Shown piece after piece: positions 18,019-26,387 of a DNA stretch of 64,000 nt (positions are counted from its first letter, which is position 1; each line of letters starts with the position of its first letter). The DNA comes from Albidovulum litorale (GTDB lineage Bacteria; Pseudomonadota; Alphaproteobacteria; Rhodobacterales; Rhodobacteraceae). A program made the translations under genes and the position numbers. Below the pieces are notes generated by a model. That model worked only from the letters and a program-made list of their open reading frames with translations. It had not been told where the DNA came from and did no database searches. Location of the stretch: assembly GCF_025751495.1 (NCBI RefSeq), contig NZ_JAOWKZ010000003.1, positions 310,001-374,000 on the forward strand, given 5' to 3'.

Positions 18019-20757
18019 TTATTCCGCCGCTTCCGGCAGTTTTTGTCCCATGCGCTTTGCCAGCGCCTCTTCCGTAAAGACCCTCAGGCCCAGATCCGCG
18101 CGGTATCCGTGGATTTCGTTGACATCGAGCGCCCGCATGAAGGCGAGAATCTCCGAACTAACCACCTGCCCCGGCACGAGGATCGGGAAGCCCGGCGGAT
18201 ATGGGATGATGAACGAGGCCGACACAACTTCGCGCCCGCTTTCCATCGCCGCCTTGATCGAGCCGTCAAGCTCCAGATAGTCGCAGTTCTTGTCGTCGTA
18301 GCTGAGGAAGAACGCCGTTCGGATGTCGCCCTCAGTCGTCTCGCCGCCCGCCCGGAACGCATCATGGAAGCGCGAGAAATCGGGCAGCGGCGGCAGGTCT
18401 TCCATCAGCGCCTTGACGCGATGCTCGAATGCGCGCCGCTCCATGTTCGACGCGTCATCAAGCCGGTCGTCGAGTTCCTTGGCGATCTCGACCAGAACCT
18501 CGATCAGATAGGCGACCGAGGACCGCGTGGTGCCGATATTCGTCATGAACAGAACGGTGTTCCGCGAGGTCTTGTTGATCTGGATGCCGTATTTGTCCAT
18601 CAGGATCTGGGTCTTGAACGTATCCCCGTCCCAGCCGGTGCCGCCGACGGCCAGCGTCACGCGGGTGGCGTCCAGCACGAACTCGTCCTTCTCCCAGCAT
18701 TCCCAGATATCGGTCCAGCCCTGATGCGGGTCGTAGTAACTTGCCACACCGCTTTCGCGATATTCGTCGGGGATCATGTCGCCGGCCGTCAACACCTTGA
18801 AATATTTTTGCAAAAGCGGATGGGTGGAGATCGCCTTGCGCATAGACATGGCGGCCTCGACCTGACGCTGGACGAACTCGAACCCTTCCAGTTCCACCTG
18901 CCTGCGACCCACGTCGAGGGACGCAATGATTTGGTAATTCGGGCTGGTGGAGGTGTGGGTCATATAGGCTTCGTGGAACGACTGCTCCACCTCGCCCTTG
19001 AAATCCTGATCGTTGACATGGATCATCGAGCCCTGTCTGAGAGAGGTCAGCGTCTTGTGGGTCGACTGCGTTGTATAGACCCGGACGCGGGCATCCGGTG
19101 GCGGGATGAGGCGCGTGTTCAGTAACGTCTCTTCATCTGCGTCCTTCAGCTTCTCGGCCTGTTTTTCATAGGCCTTGGCGTGTTCGGGCGACTTCAGCCA
19201 TTCACGCAGCAAATTGGCGGCATTCATGCCGGTCCGCTGGCGATAGGTCGGGCCGAAGCGGGCGAAGGCGAACCACGCCTCATCCCAAAGGAAGATGAGG
19301 TCGGGCTTGATGGCGAGGCATTCCTCCATCACCCGTTCGACATTGTAAACCACGCCGTCAAAGGTGCAGTTGGTCAGCAAAAGCATCCGCACCTGATCAA
19401 GTTTGCCCGCCGCCTTCAGCTTCAGAAGCTGGTGCTTGATCTCTTTCAGCGGCACCGCGCCGTACATCGAGTATTCGTTCAGGGGATAGCTGTCGAGGTA
19501 CACGACCTGCGCACCCGCCAGCACCATGCCGTAGTGGTGAGACTTGTGGCAATCGCGGTCGATGAGCACAATATCCCCAGGTCTGACAAGGGCTTGCACC
19601 ACTATCTTGTTACAAGTCGAGGTGCCGTTGGTGGCAAAAAAGGTCTGCTTCGAACCGAAGGCCCGCGCTGCCAGTTCCTGTGCCTTCTTGATCGGACCGT
19701 GGGGTTCAAGAAGGCTGTCAAGGCCACCGGACGTCGCCGAGGTTTCCGCAAGGAAGATGTTGGGCCCGTAGAAGGCCCCCATGTCCTGAATCCAGTGCGA
19801 CCGCGAGATCGATTTACCGCGTGAGATCGGCATGGCGTGGAAAACGCCGGTCGGCTGCTTGGAATAGTTCACGAGCGCGGTGAAGAACGGCGTATTGTAA
19901 CGCGACTGGACGCCCCGCAGGATGTTCAGATGCAGTTCCTGAAAATCTTCCTGATTGTAGAAGACCCGGCGGCAGATGCCGAGGTCCAGGCCGGCGATTT
20001 CCTCGACCGAACGGTCTGTGACCAGATAGGCGTCGAGCTCGGGCCGAACCGACGCGATCAGGCGGCAAAGTTCGGGCCCGTAATTCTCAGGTTTGAGTCC
20101 TTCCAACCCCTCGGCACCACCGGCGCGGTTGAGGTAACGCTTCAGGATCGGCAGGTCGACGCCCGATTTCAGCCGCAGGCCCGGCCGCACGACGACCGCC
20201 TGTACGTTATGGTTGAACAGTATACCGATCAGCGCGTCCTCGAGGCTCGGCACAACCACGGTTTCGTACATGAACGGATCTTCGAAGCGCCGCATCCGGG
20301 CGACGTTGTTCTTCAGCCAGCGTTCCTGATGTTCGTTGAGGTCATCGACGATCATCACCTCGAAATAGGGCTTGGTGAGGGCCCGCGCCTCCGGCGACAG
20401 CAGCGCCTCATCCTCGTGGTCTTCGGCGTCGGCGCTTTCGCGATCCAAAGGAATATGACGGCGGCGATAGGCACCGGTGGTCAGAGCCCGCGTCACCCGG
20501 TGTGTGCCAAAGGCCACGTCGTCGAGGCTGCCATGCTCGAATTGCCGCCTAAGTTGCTCGAAAGCCTGCATTCCAGGAAACGCCCAATAGCGTTCGATCA
20601 GGGCAAGCGATGCGAACAATTCCTCGATCTGCTTGCGCAGGGCAGCCGATTTCTTGCCCTGCGGATCACGGCTCAGCGCCCCGGTCGCCTCGCGCAGCGC
20701 GCTCCAACGGTCCGAACGCAGCTGGACCGCCGAGTAATAATCATTGACCGATTGCAT
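18019..20757 (-). CDS. PLP-dependent Orn/Lys/Arg-type decarboxylase with long N-terminal extension
   Basis: This is a 912-residue fold-type I PLP enzyme. Residues 1-125 form a helical extension. Residues 130-250 resemble the CheY-like wing domain of bacterial basic-amino-acid decarboxylases (YFEVMIVDDL). The PLP domain follows, with TNGTSTCNK (377-384), Asp492 in LIFLWDEAWFAF and the Schiff-base Lys568 in TQSTHKTLTSLRQGS, then a C-terminal domain. Family enzymes remove CO2 from ornithine, lysine or arginine to give diamines. Typical lengths are 715-785, so this one is unusually long. It is flanked by a nitrilase homolog (77-nt gap) and an ATP-grasp ligase (13-nt gap). The amino-acid substrate cannot be told from sequence alone. 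Confidence 0.85.
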   Translation of the reverse strand: MQSVNDYYSAVQLRSDRWSALREATGALSRDPQGKKSAALRKQIEELFASLALIERYWAFPGMQAFEQLRRQFEHGSLDDVAFGTHRVTRALTTGAYRRRHIPLDRESADAEDHEDEALLSPEARALTKPYFEVMIVDDLNEHQERWLKNNVARMRRFEDPFMYETVVVPSLEDALIGILFNHNVQAVVVRPGLRLKSGVDLPILKRYLNRAGGAEGLEGLKPENYGPELCRLIASVRPELDAYLVTDRSVEEIAGLDLGICRRVFYNQEDFQELHLNILRGVQSRYNTPFFTALVNYSKQPTGVFHAMPISRGKSISRSHWIQDMGAFYGPNIFLAETSATSGGLDSLLEPHGPIKKAQELAARAFGSKQTFFATNGTSTCNKIVVQALVRPGDIVLIDRDCHKSHHYGMVLAGAQVVYLDSYPLNEYSMYGAVPLKEIKHQLLKLKAAGKLDQVRMLLLTNCTFDGVVYNVERVMEECLAIKPDLIFLWDEAWFAFARFGPTYRQRTGMNAANLLREWLKSPEHAKAYEKQAEKLKDADEETLLNTRLIPPPDARVRVYTTQSTHKTLTSLRQGSMIHVNDQDFKGEVEQSFHEAYMTHTSTSPNYQIIASLDVGRRQVELEGFEFVQRQVEAAMSMRKAISTHPLLQKYFKVLTAGDMIPDEYRESGVASYYDPHQGWTDIWECWEKDEFVLDATRVTLAVGGTGWDGDTFKTQILMDKYGIQINKTSRNTVLFMTNIGTTRSSVAYLIEVLVEIAKELDDRLDDASNMERRAFEHRVKALMEDLPPLPDFSRFHDAFRAGGETTEGDIRTAFFLSYDDKNCDYLELDGSIKAAMESGREVVSASFIIPYPPGFPILVPGQVVSSEILAFMRALDVNEIHGYRADLGLRVFTEEALAKRMGQKLPEAAE

Positions 20758-20834
20758 CGCATCATCCCCGTCAGTGACGGCAACTGATGCCTTTTGCGGT
20801 CCTTCCGCGAGCCTTGCGGCGTTCCGCGAGGGGC

Positions 20835-21824
20835 TCAGCCGCTCGCTGTCTTGTCCGCCAAGGGCGGTATGTAACCCACGTCCGACCCAATCGGACCCGG
20901 ACTGATGTTACCGCCAGCATGCGACATCCTGTCACCAGCCACAAGCGGCTTTTCCAGACCAGCGCGAGAGCCCTGACGCGGCATTTCCAGCGGCCCGAGC
21001 GTCTTCAGATACTCGTCGGCACCGCTCGACCGGTCATAGACGGAGAACTCCGCATCCCTGTCGCGGAAGCTTTTCAACACCTGACCCAACCCCTTGATCC
21101 CGGTTTCCCGCTGGCGGCGGACAAGCGACAGGTCGACCTCGATCGGGAACATGTCCTCCTGCCCCGCAGATTGGTGCAGCACGGTGGCCGAGGGGTCGAC
21201 GATCAGCGAGCGACCCACGCCCCCTGCCCCAAGTCCGTTCACGTCGATGACGTAGCACTGGAACTGTGCCGCCGTGGCGCGAGCGATGGCAAGCTCCGCA
21301 TCCCGGTCGGTAGTGCCGGTCAGGACCGGGTGCAGCAACACCTCAACCCCCGCGCTCGTCAGTTGCCGCGTGGTTTCAGGGAACCAGATATCATAGCAGA
21401 TCGACAGGCCAAAGCGCCCGACATTCGGCACATCAAAGATGCAGAACTCTGTCCCCGCCTCGACCTCGATCTCATAGGGCCGGAACGGGAACATCTTGCG
21501 ATATTTGGTAACTATCTGTCCGTCCGGATCGATCACGGCCGATGTGTTGTAGATCCGACCATCTGAGGTCTTTTCGAACATTGACCCCGGGATCAGCCAG
21601 ATCTTGTGCTTCTTCGCCGCTGCGCGAAATTGGTCCAACGCCTCGTTTTCAAAAGGCTGGGCGAAGCGGTGCAGCGGGCCATAGGGCGCAAGTTCGGAAA
21701 ACAGCACCATCTCGGTCCATGGAAACCGCGCCATCAGGACGTCGATCCGGTGGATCATGCCTTCGACATTGGATTGCAGCGCGTTCACGTACATCTGCAC
21801 GCCGGCGATTGCGAATGGGGTCAT
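20835..21824 (-). CDS. Nitrilase-superfamily C-N hydrolase
   Basis: This 329-residue carbon-nitrogen hydrolase has the full catalytic triad: E44 in LFSELAPYGP, K110 in KYRKMFPF and C143 in LSICYDIWFPE. Members hydrolyse amides, ureido groups or nitriles (for example N-carbamoylputrescine) or transfer acyl groups. The last 60 residues are an unusual low-complexity tail rich in Gly, Pro and Ser. It is the first gene of the minus-strand operon that continues with the decarboxylase, ATP-grasp and C45 genes, which suggests work on a decarboxylated amino acid or its amide. Confidence 0.85.
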   Translation of the reverse strand: MTPFAIAGVQMYVNALQSNVEGMIHRIDVLMARFPWTEMVLFSELAPYGPLHRFAQPFENEALDQFRAAAKKHKIWLIPGSMFEKTSDGRIYNTSAVIDPDGQIVTKYRKMFPFRPYEIEVEAGTEFCIFDVPNVGRFGLSICYDIWFPETTRQLTSAGVEVLLHPVLTGTTDRDAELAIARATAAQFQCYVIDVNGLGAGGVGRSLIVDPSATVLHQSAGQEDMFPIEVDLSLVRRQRETGIKGLGQVLKSFRDRDAEFSVYDRSSGADEYLKTLGPLEMPRQGSRAGLEKPLVAGDRMSHAGGNISPGPIGSDVGYIPPLADKTASG

Positions 21825-21934
21825 CTTCGTCCTTCTGCACCGCGAAGCGTAACGGCCGCGCGCATGCCTTCTGTCATATCGTCCCGCCCTCTTATCCTGT
21901 CACGCAGGGAACCGGAACCCGATTGCACACGACT

Positions 21935-22014
21935 GTGACACCTATGTCGCAACACTTGCACGCTGTCCGGGCGGCGAAGGTCATTCGCGTCAGGTTTGTG
22001 TCGCGATCTGTCGC
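21935..22014. promoter_or_regulatory. TGTCGC half-site array upstream of gbcA
   Basis: In the 279-nt divergent gap, TGTCGC occurs at 21945-21950, 21999-22004 and 22009-22014, and a near-match in the opposite orientation (GTGACA, 21935-21940) precedes the first one. The pairs GTGACA-N4-TGTCGC and TGTCGC-N4-TGTCGC have 10-bp spacing. This fits a regulator of gbcAB or of the divergent nitrilase operon. The regulator is not identified. Confidence 0.4.
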
Positions 22015-22103
22015 TTTCAGCGCGATGATTCCCACCTTTTTCGCGGATAAGCGCGCAGCCCGCCAAATCCGGCGGACACCGTCACATTTCAGGGACCCGC
22101 ACC

Positions 22104-23339
22104 ATGCTCCGCGATTCCGACATCCTCTCGCAGCTTCTCTCCCGCCGCCCGAAAACCTCGCTCGGCCGCGACTTCTACACCGCCCCCGAGGTTTATGACG
22201 CCGATATGCGGCTGATCTGGACCCGCGACTGGGTCTATGTTGTCTCGGCGCCCGAGATCGCGAAGCCCGGCAATTACGTCACCGTACAGATCGGCGACTA
22301 TTCGGTGATCGTCGTGCGCGGCAATGACAACATCATCCGCGCGTTCCACAATTCCTGCCGCCATCGCGGCAGCCGCATCTGTCAAAGCGTCAAGGGCTCG
22401 AACCCGAAGCTCGTCTGCCCCTATCACCAGTGGACCTACGAACTTGACGGCCGTCTCCTCTGGGCCCGCGACATGGGGCCGGATTTCGACGCCACCAAAC
22501 ACGGGCTGAAACCGGTTCACTGCGACGTTGCCGCTGGTATGGTCTTCATCTGCCTCGCTGAAACCGCACCCGACTTTGCGCCGGTGAAAGCCGAAGCTCT
22601 GCGCTATACCGCACCGCACGGACTGGATGATCTGAAGGTCGCCGCCCAGTCCACGATCATCGAGAACGGCAACTGGAAGCTGGTGCTGGAAAACAACCGC
22701 GAATGCTACCATTGCTCGGGCTCGCATCCCTCGCTGTGCCGCACGTTCAACGACGACCCGAACCTCGTTGGCGCCGATGACTCGGTCTCGTCGCCCGTCG
22801 GCGCGGCCCATGTCGCACGTTGTGAAGCGGCCGGCCTGCCGTCGAAATACGTCATTGACCCGAACGAACAGTGGCGTTTTGTCCGCATCCCCTTCGTCGG
22901 CGACGCGGTCAGCTACACGATGGACGGCAAGGCGGCGGTCAGGAAAATGCTGAAGGGCATGCCTTTTGCCAATGCGGGCACGCTCCTCTTCTTCCACTAC
23001 CCGAACACCTGGAACCACTTCCTGTCGGATCACATCCTGAACTTCCGCGTCCTGCCGGTCAGTGCGACGGAAACCCAGGTCACGACCACCTGGCTCGTGC
23101 ACAAGGATGCCGTCGAGGGCGAGGATTACGACCTCAAGCGCCTGACCGAGGTCTGGGAAGCGACCAACGACGAGGACCGCATCGTCGTCGAGCAGAACCA
23201 GCTTGGCATCAATTCGCCCGCATACGAACCCGGCCCCTATTCCGACCTGCAGGAAAGCGGCGTGATCCAGTTCATCGACTGGTATGTCGCGACACTGCAG
23301 AACCGGATGGTCGGCCGCAAAGTCATCGCCGCGGAGTAA
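22104..23339 (+). CDS. gbcA: Rieske oxygenase, glycine betaine demethylase-type, alpha subunit
   Basis: This is a 411-residue ring-hydroxylating-type Rieske oxygenase. The Rieske [2Fe-2S] ligands are C85/H87 (SCRHRGSR) and C105/H108 (CPYHQW). The mononuclear iron site lies in ENNRECYHCSGSH with H203 and H208. The sequence most resembles GbcA, which with GbcB oxidatively demethylates glycine betaine to dimethylglycine and formaldehyde. Other quaternary-amine demethylases (stachydrine, carnitine) share this fold, so the substrate is inferred. The partner reductase starts 5 nt downstream. Confidence 0.85.
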   Translation: MLRDSDILSQLLSRRPKTSLGRDFYTAPEVYDADMRLIWTRDWVYVVSAPEIAKPGNYVTVQIGDYSVIVVRGNDNIIRAFHNSCRHRGSRICQSVKGSNPKLVCPYHQWTYELDGRLLWARDMGPDFDATKHGLKPVHCDVAAGMVFICLAETAPDFAPVKAEALRYTAPHGLDDLKVAAQSTIIENGNWKLVLENNRECYHCSGSHPSLCRTFNDDPNLVGADDSVSSPVGAAHVARCEAAGLPSKYVIDPNEQWRFVRIPFVGDAVSYTMDGKAAVRKMLKGMPFANAGTLLFFHYPNTWNHFLSDHILNFRVLPVSATETQVTTTWLVHKDAVEGEDYDLKRLTEVWEATNDEDRIVVEQNQLGINSPAYEPGPYSDLQESGVIQFIDWYVATLQNRMVGRKVIAAE

Positions 23340-23344
23340 GCGCC

Positions 23345-24418
23345 ATGATCCCGATGCCGCGCGAGGATACGCCGCTCTGGACCGATGCAGAGCCCTTGGA
23401 ATGCGTGATGGTCGTCCCCGAGGCGCCGAACGTGAAGACATTCGTCTTCCGTCCGCCTTCGGGGGCTACCTTCCTCTTCCGCGCCGGGCAGTTCATCACG
23501 CTGGAACTGCCCGTGAAGGGCGGGCCGCTCTACCGGACCTATACGATCTCGTCGAGCCCGACCTCGAACGTCTACCTTTCGATCACCGTGAAGGCGCAGC
23601 CCAATAGTGAGGGTTCGCGCTGGCTGGTCGAAAACCTCGTGCCCGGCATGCGGCTGAACGTGAAGGGGCCCGGCGGCGTCTTCCACCTGCCGCGCCAGCC
23701 CAATGGCAAGTACCTTTTCATCTCGGCGGGTTCAGGCGTCACGCCAATGATGTCCATGGCCACGTTCCTTTGGGAACGCGGTGAGGAACCCGATATCAGC
23801 TTCATCCAATGCGCCAACAAGCCGTCGGAACTGATTTTCCGCAAACGGCTCGAATACATGGCGGGACGGGTGCGCGGCCTCCGGCTGAACTTCGTCGTGG
23901 CCGAAGAAGACCCCTATGAAGTCTGGACCGGCTATCGCGGCCATTTCAACCAGCTCATGCTGGGCCTGATGACACCCGACTACCTCGACCGTGATGTCTA
24001 TTGCTGCGGGCCTGAGGGCTTCATGACGGGGGTGCGTGAAACGCTCTTGTCGCTTGGCTACGACATGGAACGCTACCACCAGGAGACGTTCCAGGCCCCG
24101 GTCATGCGGGTCGAGGATATCGAGGTCCACGAGGATGTGGTGCCGCAGGAAACCGCGAAGGCCGAAATCGCCTTCGTCAATTCCGGCGTGACCACGGAAT
24201 GCACCGAGACCGATACGGTTCTGGCGGTCGCCAAGGCATCGGGCCTCAACATGCCATCGGGGTGCAACTTCGGCGTCTGCGGCACCTGCAAGGTCAAGAC
24301 CCGTTCGGGTCAGGTTCACATGGTCCATAACGGCGGGATCAGTGAAGAGGATATCGAGGCCGGTTACATCCTCGCCTGCTGCTCGCGCCCGCTGGGCCGG
24401 GTTGAGGTCGAACTCTGA
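23345..24418 (+). CDS. gbcB: Ferredoxin-type reductase component of the betaine demethylase
   Basis: This 357-residue oxidoreductase combines an FAD-binding domain (RAGQFITLELP, then LYRTYTISSSP), an NAD(P)-binding domain (FISAGSGVTPMMSM, and VYCCGPEGFM) and a C-terminal plant-type [2Fe-2S] ferredoxin domain with GCNFGVCGTC and a fourth cysteine in LACCSRP. It passes electrons from NAD(P)H to the Rieske subunit encoded immediately upstream. The length and domain order match GbcB. Confidence 0.88.
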   Translation: MIPMPREDTPLWTDAEPLECVMVVPEAPNVKTFVFRPPSGATFLFRAGQFITLELPVKGGPLYRTYTISSSPTSNVYLSITVKAQPNSEGSRWLVENLVPGMRLNVKGPGGVFHLPRQPNGKYLFISAGSGVTPMMSMATFLWERGEEPDISFIQCANKPSELIFRKRLEYMAGRVRGLRLNFVVAEEDPYEVWTGYRGHFNQLMLGLMTPDYLDRDVYCCGPEGFMTGVRETLLSLGYDMERYHQETFQAPVMRVEDIEVHEDVVPQETAKAEIAFVNSGVTTECTETDTVLAVAKASGLNMPSGCNFGVCGTCKVKTRSGQVHMVHNGGISEEDIEAGYILACCSRPLGRVEVEL

Positions 24419-24423
24419 GCTTT

Positions 24424-24453
24424 CGCCGGGCGCGGCTTGACCGTGCCCGGGCG
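24424..24453 (+). terminator. GC-rich hairpin after gbcB
   Basis: CGCCGGGCGCGG pairs with CCGTGCCCGGGCG around CTTGA, with one bulge and one G-T pair, starting 6 nt after the gbcB stop. No clear T-run follows, so it may only attenuate read-through into the DUF4202 gene. Confidence 0.35.
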
Positions 24454-24492
24454 CTTTGCGACGGTGCCGGGACAATTCACGAAAGGACCGCC

Positions 24493-25053
24493 ATGAGCCG
24501 CCTTGAAGCCGCCCTTGCCGCCATCGACGCCGCCAACGATGCCGACCCCGACGTGACCGAAGGCGCACCCGCCGCGCGGCTTTACGGCGAGCGGATGACG
24601 GTGGAACTGGAACGCCTCTTTTCCGATGCGTCGGACGAGTTGCGCATCGCCGCGCGTGGCCAGCATATCGAACGCTGGACATCGCCGCGCTCCGCCTATC
24701 CCGAGGGCCGTGAAGGCTACCTCAACTGGCGTCGGGATCTGGGAGCCTTCCATGCCGCCCGTGTCGGCGAAATCATGGCCGAAGCCGGATATGGCGAGGA
24801 GAGCATCGCCAAAGTCGGCACAATGCTGCGCAAGGAGGGCATCAAGCGGGACCCGGAGGTGCAGGCGCTGGAAGACGTGATCTGCTTCACCTTCCTGCGG
24901 TGGTATTTCCAACCCTTCGCCGAAAGCCGCGATGCCGCCTCGCTGGAAAAAATCGTCGCCAAGACCGCACGCAAGATGTCGGCAGAGGCGCGGGCAAAGG
25001 CATTGAAAGAATTCAATCTTCCTGAACCCTTCGCCGCGTCCTTCCGCAGCTGA
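24493..25053 (+). CDS. DUF4202-family protein
   Basis: This is a 186-residue soluble protein of unknown function resembling DUF4202 proteins. The N-terminus (LEAALAAIDAANDADP), a central HIERWTSPRSAYPEGREGYLNWR and the later LEDVICFTFLRWYF are the conserved-looking blocks. GAAAGG lies upstream of the start. It follows gbcB by 74 nt on the same strand and may be co-transcribed. No biochemical role can be inferred. Confidence 0.75.
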   Translation: MSRLEAALAAIDAANDADPDVTEGAPAARLYGERMTVELERLFSDASDELRIAARGQHIERWTSPRSAYPEGREGYLNWRRDLGAFHAARVGEIMAEAGYGEESIAKVGTMLRKEGIKRDPEVQALEDVICFTFLRWYFQPFAESRDAASLEKIVAKTARKMSAEARAKALKEFNLPEPFAASFRS

Positions 25054-25057
25054 GTCG

Positions 25058-25073
25058 TGCACAATTGTGTACC
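25058..25073. promoter_or_regulatory. Palindrome around CACAATTGTG
   Basis: The 10-bp perfect palindrome CACAATTGTG (25060-25069) extends with one mismatch pair to 16 bp. It lies just after the DUF4202 stop in a 320-nt gene-free stretch (25054-25373). It could be an operator or a small terminator stem. The rest of the stretch up to the promoter at 25255 shows no other structure I can support. Confidence 0.3.
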
Positions 25074-25254
25074 GCCAATTGAGTGCGCGCAGATCCCCTT
25101 CTGGTTGTGCGAAATAAAATTTCGTCGCGTAATATTGTTTCAAAAGCGCGTCTTGTCTGGCGCTAACAGGTCAAAACTGTTGCGAAATCGACTCGAAAGC
25201 AGGCGGATTGCCGCGCTGCGGCTTGGCGAAATCAACATCTCGTAGGAGACTCTC

Positions 25255-25283
25255 TTGACGGTGGGGAGAAGCGGACATATTTG
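25255..25283 (+). promoter_or_regulatory. Predicted promoter for the small ORF/TfoX-C genes
   Basis: TTGACG (25255-25260) and TATTTG (25278-25283) are spaced by 17 bp. Transcription would begin near 25290, giving a leader of about 80 nt before the small ORF at 25374. The leader contains the stem-loop at 25339-25355. Confidence 0.45.
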
Positions 25284-25338
25284 CGCCGCGCGATTGCCAC
25301 CGACATGTGTGAGTGATGGCCAGAGAGGCTTGGTAAAT

Positions 25339-25355
25339 GTGATCTGAAAGATCAC
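25339..25355 (+). promoter_or_regulatory. Leader stem-loop GTGATCT-GAA-AGATCAC
   Basis: Perfect 7-bp arms around a 3-nt loop end 5 nt before the AAGGAAGAG ribosome binding site of the small ORF at 25374. It could be an operator palindrome in DNA, or a leader hairpin affecting translation. Confidence 0.45.
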
Positions 25356-25373
25356 GCGGGAAGGAAGAGACGA

Positions 25374-25541
25374 ATGGATATGCCCAAGCAGATGGACGCG
25401 AGCGGAGCAGCACCGCGCCAGCAGCAGCAACAGGGCGAGACCGACCGCGCCGAAAAGCGCCGGACGGCCGCGTCTGAGATTGCTGAAACGCCGGCCGAGC
25501 AGATGCGCGCCATGCATTTCAGCGACTGGGCCTCGATCTGA
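25374..25541 (+). CDS. Small Gln-rich protein, 55 residues, unknown
   Basis: An ATG at 25374 preceded by the strong site AAGGAAGAG opens a 55-residue reading frame: MDMPKQMDAS, a run of five glutamines (residues 16-20), a charged middle and the end MHFSDWASI. It is hydrophilic and probably disordered, with no membrane segment. It has its own candidate promoter and leader stem-loop and sits 55 nt upstream of the TfoX-C gene. The strong ribosome binding site supports it as a real gene, but conservation has not been tested. Confidence 0.55.
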   Translation: MDMPKQMDASGAAPRQQQQQGETDRAEKRRTAASEIAETPAEQMRAMHFSDWASI

Positions 25542-25596
25542 GGCTTTCGCCGGGTCGCGGCAGGAATTAACCTCGGGGCTCCGACGGAGAGACCCC

Positions 25597-25944
25597 ATGC
25601 CGACACCCGTATCGACCATACCCAATCTCGGCCCCGCCTCCGAGGCAGCCTTTGCCCGTGCAGGCATTCATTCGGCCGAGGAAATCCGCGCGATGGGTGC
25701 GGACGCGGCCTATCTCAGGCTTCTGCAAGCCGACACAAGGCCTCACTTCATTGGCTACTACGTTCTGGTAATGGGTCTGCAGGGTCGCCCTTGGAATGAT
25801 TGCCAAGGCGCGGAAAAAGCCGCCCTGCGGACGCGCTTCGACGAATTGAAGGCACAGGCAGCACGTACCCCTTCAAACAAAAGAGACCGCCTCCGGTTGG
25901 AAGCGGTCCTTGATGAGATCGGGCTTCGGGAGCCACCGAAGTAG
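25597..25944 (+). CDS. TfoX/Sxy C-terminal-domain protein
   Basis: This is a 115-residue protein consisting of the TfoX C-terminal domain: IPNLGPASEAAFARAGIHSAEEIRAMGADAAYLRLL is the helix-hairpin-helix block, followed by a helical half. Full-length TfoX/Sxy proteins regulate competence in gammaproteobacteria. Stand-alone C-terminal domains are common and uncharacterised, so a competence role should not be assumed. A convergent hairpin separates it from ndk. Confidence 0.75.
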   Translation: MPTPVSTIPNLGPASEAAFARAGIHSAEEIRAMGADAAYLRLLQADTRPHFIGYYVLVMGLQGRPWNDCQGAEKAALRTRFDELKAQAARTPSNKRDRLRLEAVLDEIGLREPPK

Positions 25945-25962
25945 GGTGCGCTTCAGCGCACC
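25945..25962. terminator. Bidirectional hairpin between TfoX-C gene and ndk
   Basis: GGTGCGC-TTCA-GCGCACC is a perfect 7-bp stem directly between two convergent stop codons (25944 and 25965). It has no T-run on either strand. Position and symmetry suggest shared 3'-end formation. Confidence 0.55.
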
Positions 25963-25964
25963 GC

Positions 25965-26387
25965 TCACCCGACGAGTTCGAGACCCGAGAAGAAGAAAGC
26001 GATTTCCTGCGCGGCGGTTTCCGGCGCGTCGGAGCCATGGACCGAGTTCTCGCCGACCGAGAGCGCGAATTCCTTGCGGATCGTGCCCGGCTCGGCATTG
26101 GCGGGGTTGGTCGCGCCCATCACTTCGCGGTTCTTGGCAATGGCGTTGTCGCCTTCCAGAACCTGCACGACGACCGGGGCCGAGGCCATGAATTCACACA
26201 GTTCGCCGTAGAAGGGGCGTTCCTTGTGAACCTCATAGAACTTGCCAGCCTGTTCCATCGAGAGCTTGATGCGCTTCTGTGCGACGATGCGCAGGCCCGC
26301 ATCTTCGAACTTGGCGTTGATCTTGCCGGTCAGGTTGCGGTTCGTTGCATCGGGTTTGATGATGGAAAGCGTGCGTTCGGTCGCCAT
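25965..26387 (-). CDS. ndk: Nucleoside diphosphate kinase
   Basis: This 140-residue enzyme transfers the gamma phosphate of ATP to NDPs. It begins [15 protein letters not shown], has the nucleotide-binding [11 protein letters not shown] segment and carries the phospho-accepting H117 in ENSVHGSD. Length and motifs are those of standard bacterial Ndk, which acts as a cytosolic oligomer. It is divergent from xthA and probably monocistronic. Confidence 0.97.
   Translation of the reverse strand: MATERTLSIIKPDATNRNLTGKINAKFEDAGLRIVAQKRIKLSMEQAGKFYEVHKERPFYGELCEFMASAPVVVQVLEGDNAIAKNREVMGATNPANAEPGTIRKEFALSVGENSVHGSDAPETAAQEIAFFFSGLELVG

Noticed and set aside
25597-25944. Competence regulator TfoX
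   Set aside because: Only the C-terminal TfoX domain is present; a competence role is not supported.
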